Assembly: GCA_946479615.1 (NCBI GenBank)
Contig: CAMLGR010000221.1
Span: 1-5,342 of the forward strand
From: an uncultured Bacteroidota bacterium
Lineage (GTDB): Bacteria; Bacteroidota; Bacteroidia; Chitinophagales; Chitinophagaceae
Length of the DNA: 5,342 nucleotides
Direction of reading: 5' to 3'
The position numbers and the translations under genes were made by a program. The notes beneath the pieces are model-generated. The model saw nothing but the letters and a program-made list of their open reading frames with translations. It was not told the origin of the DNA and searched no databases. Positions 5,070 to 5,342 of this stretch are shown here, one piece after another; the stretch's first letter is position 1, and each line of letters starts with the position of its first letter.

Positions 5070-5342
5070 TTACTGGTCTGATTGCGGCAACCATACCTTC
5101 ATTTTATTTACACCTCTGTTCGACCATAAATAATATGGGATCAGTGTCAGGTTACCGGTAGATAGTTTTGCCGTCAGTACATTCACCTGTTCACCCAGCA
5201 ATTCCTGTTTTTGAGATTTCATCCCGACGTTGCGGGGTACCTCTATTGCTGCGATAGCAGGATTGTCAACTTCTTCGGCGCAATAGACAATAGGTCCTGA
5301 TTCGAACGCCACTTTATGCTGGTTATCTTTAACGCTGTTATT
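5070..5342 (-). CDS. GH127 family beta-L-arabinofuranosidase-type glycosidase, C-terminal 90 residues
   Basis: The frame is open through the right edge, so only the last 90 codons are present; the GTG at 5312 is internal and not a start. Recognisable C-terminal signatures of glycoside hydrolase family 127 (formerly DUF1680) are KVAFESGPIVYCAEEVDNP and LIPYYLWSNRGVNKMKVWLP, from the beta-sandwich domain that follows the catalytic (alpha/alpha)6 barrel. The catalytic Glu and zinc-binding cysteines of the family lie upstream, outside the window. Known members remove terminal beta-L-arabinofuranose from plant glycans, and many Bacteroidota exports of this family act in the periplasm. The protein ends PQSDQ at the normal family end, so this terminus looks intact. 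The RibD_C relic lies 88 bp downstream on the same strand and is unlikely to be a functional partner. Substrate and export cannot be judged from this fragment. Confidence 0.85.
   Translation of the reverse strand, partial: NNSVKDNQHKVAFESGPIVYCAEEVDNPAIAAIEVPRNVGMKSQKQELLGEQVNVLTAKLSTGNLTLIPYYLWSNRGVNKMKVWLPQSDQ

Overview
The window looks like chromosomal DNA from the phylum Bacteroidota, most likely Chitinophagaceae-like (Chitinophaga/Niastella type). This is inferred from several features: gene starts are A/T-rich and lack Shine-Dalgarno sequences, the two lipoproteins have a Lys/Glu-rich stretch after the lipidated Cys, there is an ECF sigma gene paired with a membrane TPR-type anti-sigma gene, and a GH127 glycosidase lies at the right edge. 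No RNA gene, CRISPR array, complete insertion sequence or prophage gene is visible.

Left part (1-2719, minus strand) is a tight three-gene operon read right to left. It encodes an ECF sigma-70 factor (2719-2180), a single-pass membrane protein with an anti-sigma-like cytoplasmic head and a periplasmic TPR domain (2173-1451), and a large exported TPR protein (1441 to beyond base 1) cut by the window edge. The gaps are 6 and 9 bp, so the genes are almost certainly co-transcribed. The likely logic is that the membrane protein holds the sigma factor and the exported TPR protein acts with it outside the cytoplasm. By analogy with similar Bacteroidota loci the missing C-terminus may be a CHAT (caspase-like) domain, but that part lies outside the window.

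Middle part (2720-2975) is the divergent control region between this operon and the plus-strand genes. It has several dyad symmetries: a 14-bp GGTTCA/TGAACC dyad, a 22-bp near-perfect palindrome, and a pair of mutually exclusive hairpins. A further GGTTCA half-site lies closer to the lipoproteins.

Right-middle part (2976-4496, plus strand) holds two tandem 240-codon lipoprotein genes of a family I cannot name. They are about 70% identical overall (169 of 240) and about 75% identical in the mature part, and share two cysteines, an acidic loop and an almost invariant central block. They may be targets of the divergent sigma factor, but this is only positional inference.

Right end (4497-5342) is degenerate. 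A 46-codon ORF of doubtful status is followed by short CGCAGAGA-type repeats and an AT-rich hairpin. After these come a decayed C-terminal fragment of a RibD_C/dihydrofolate-reductase-like gene (minus) and the last 90 codons of a GH127-type beta-L-arabinofuranosidase gene (minus) that enters from the right.
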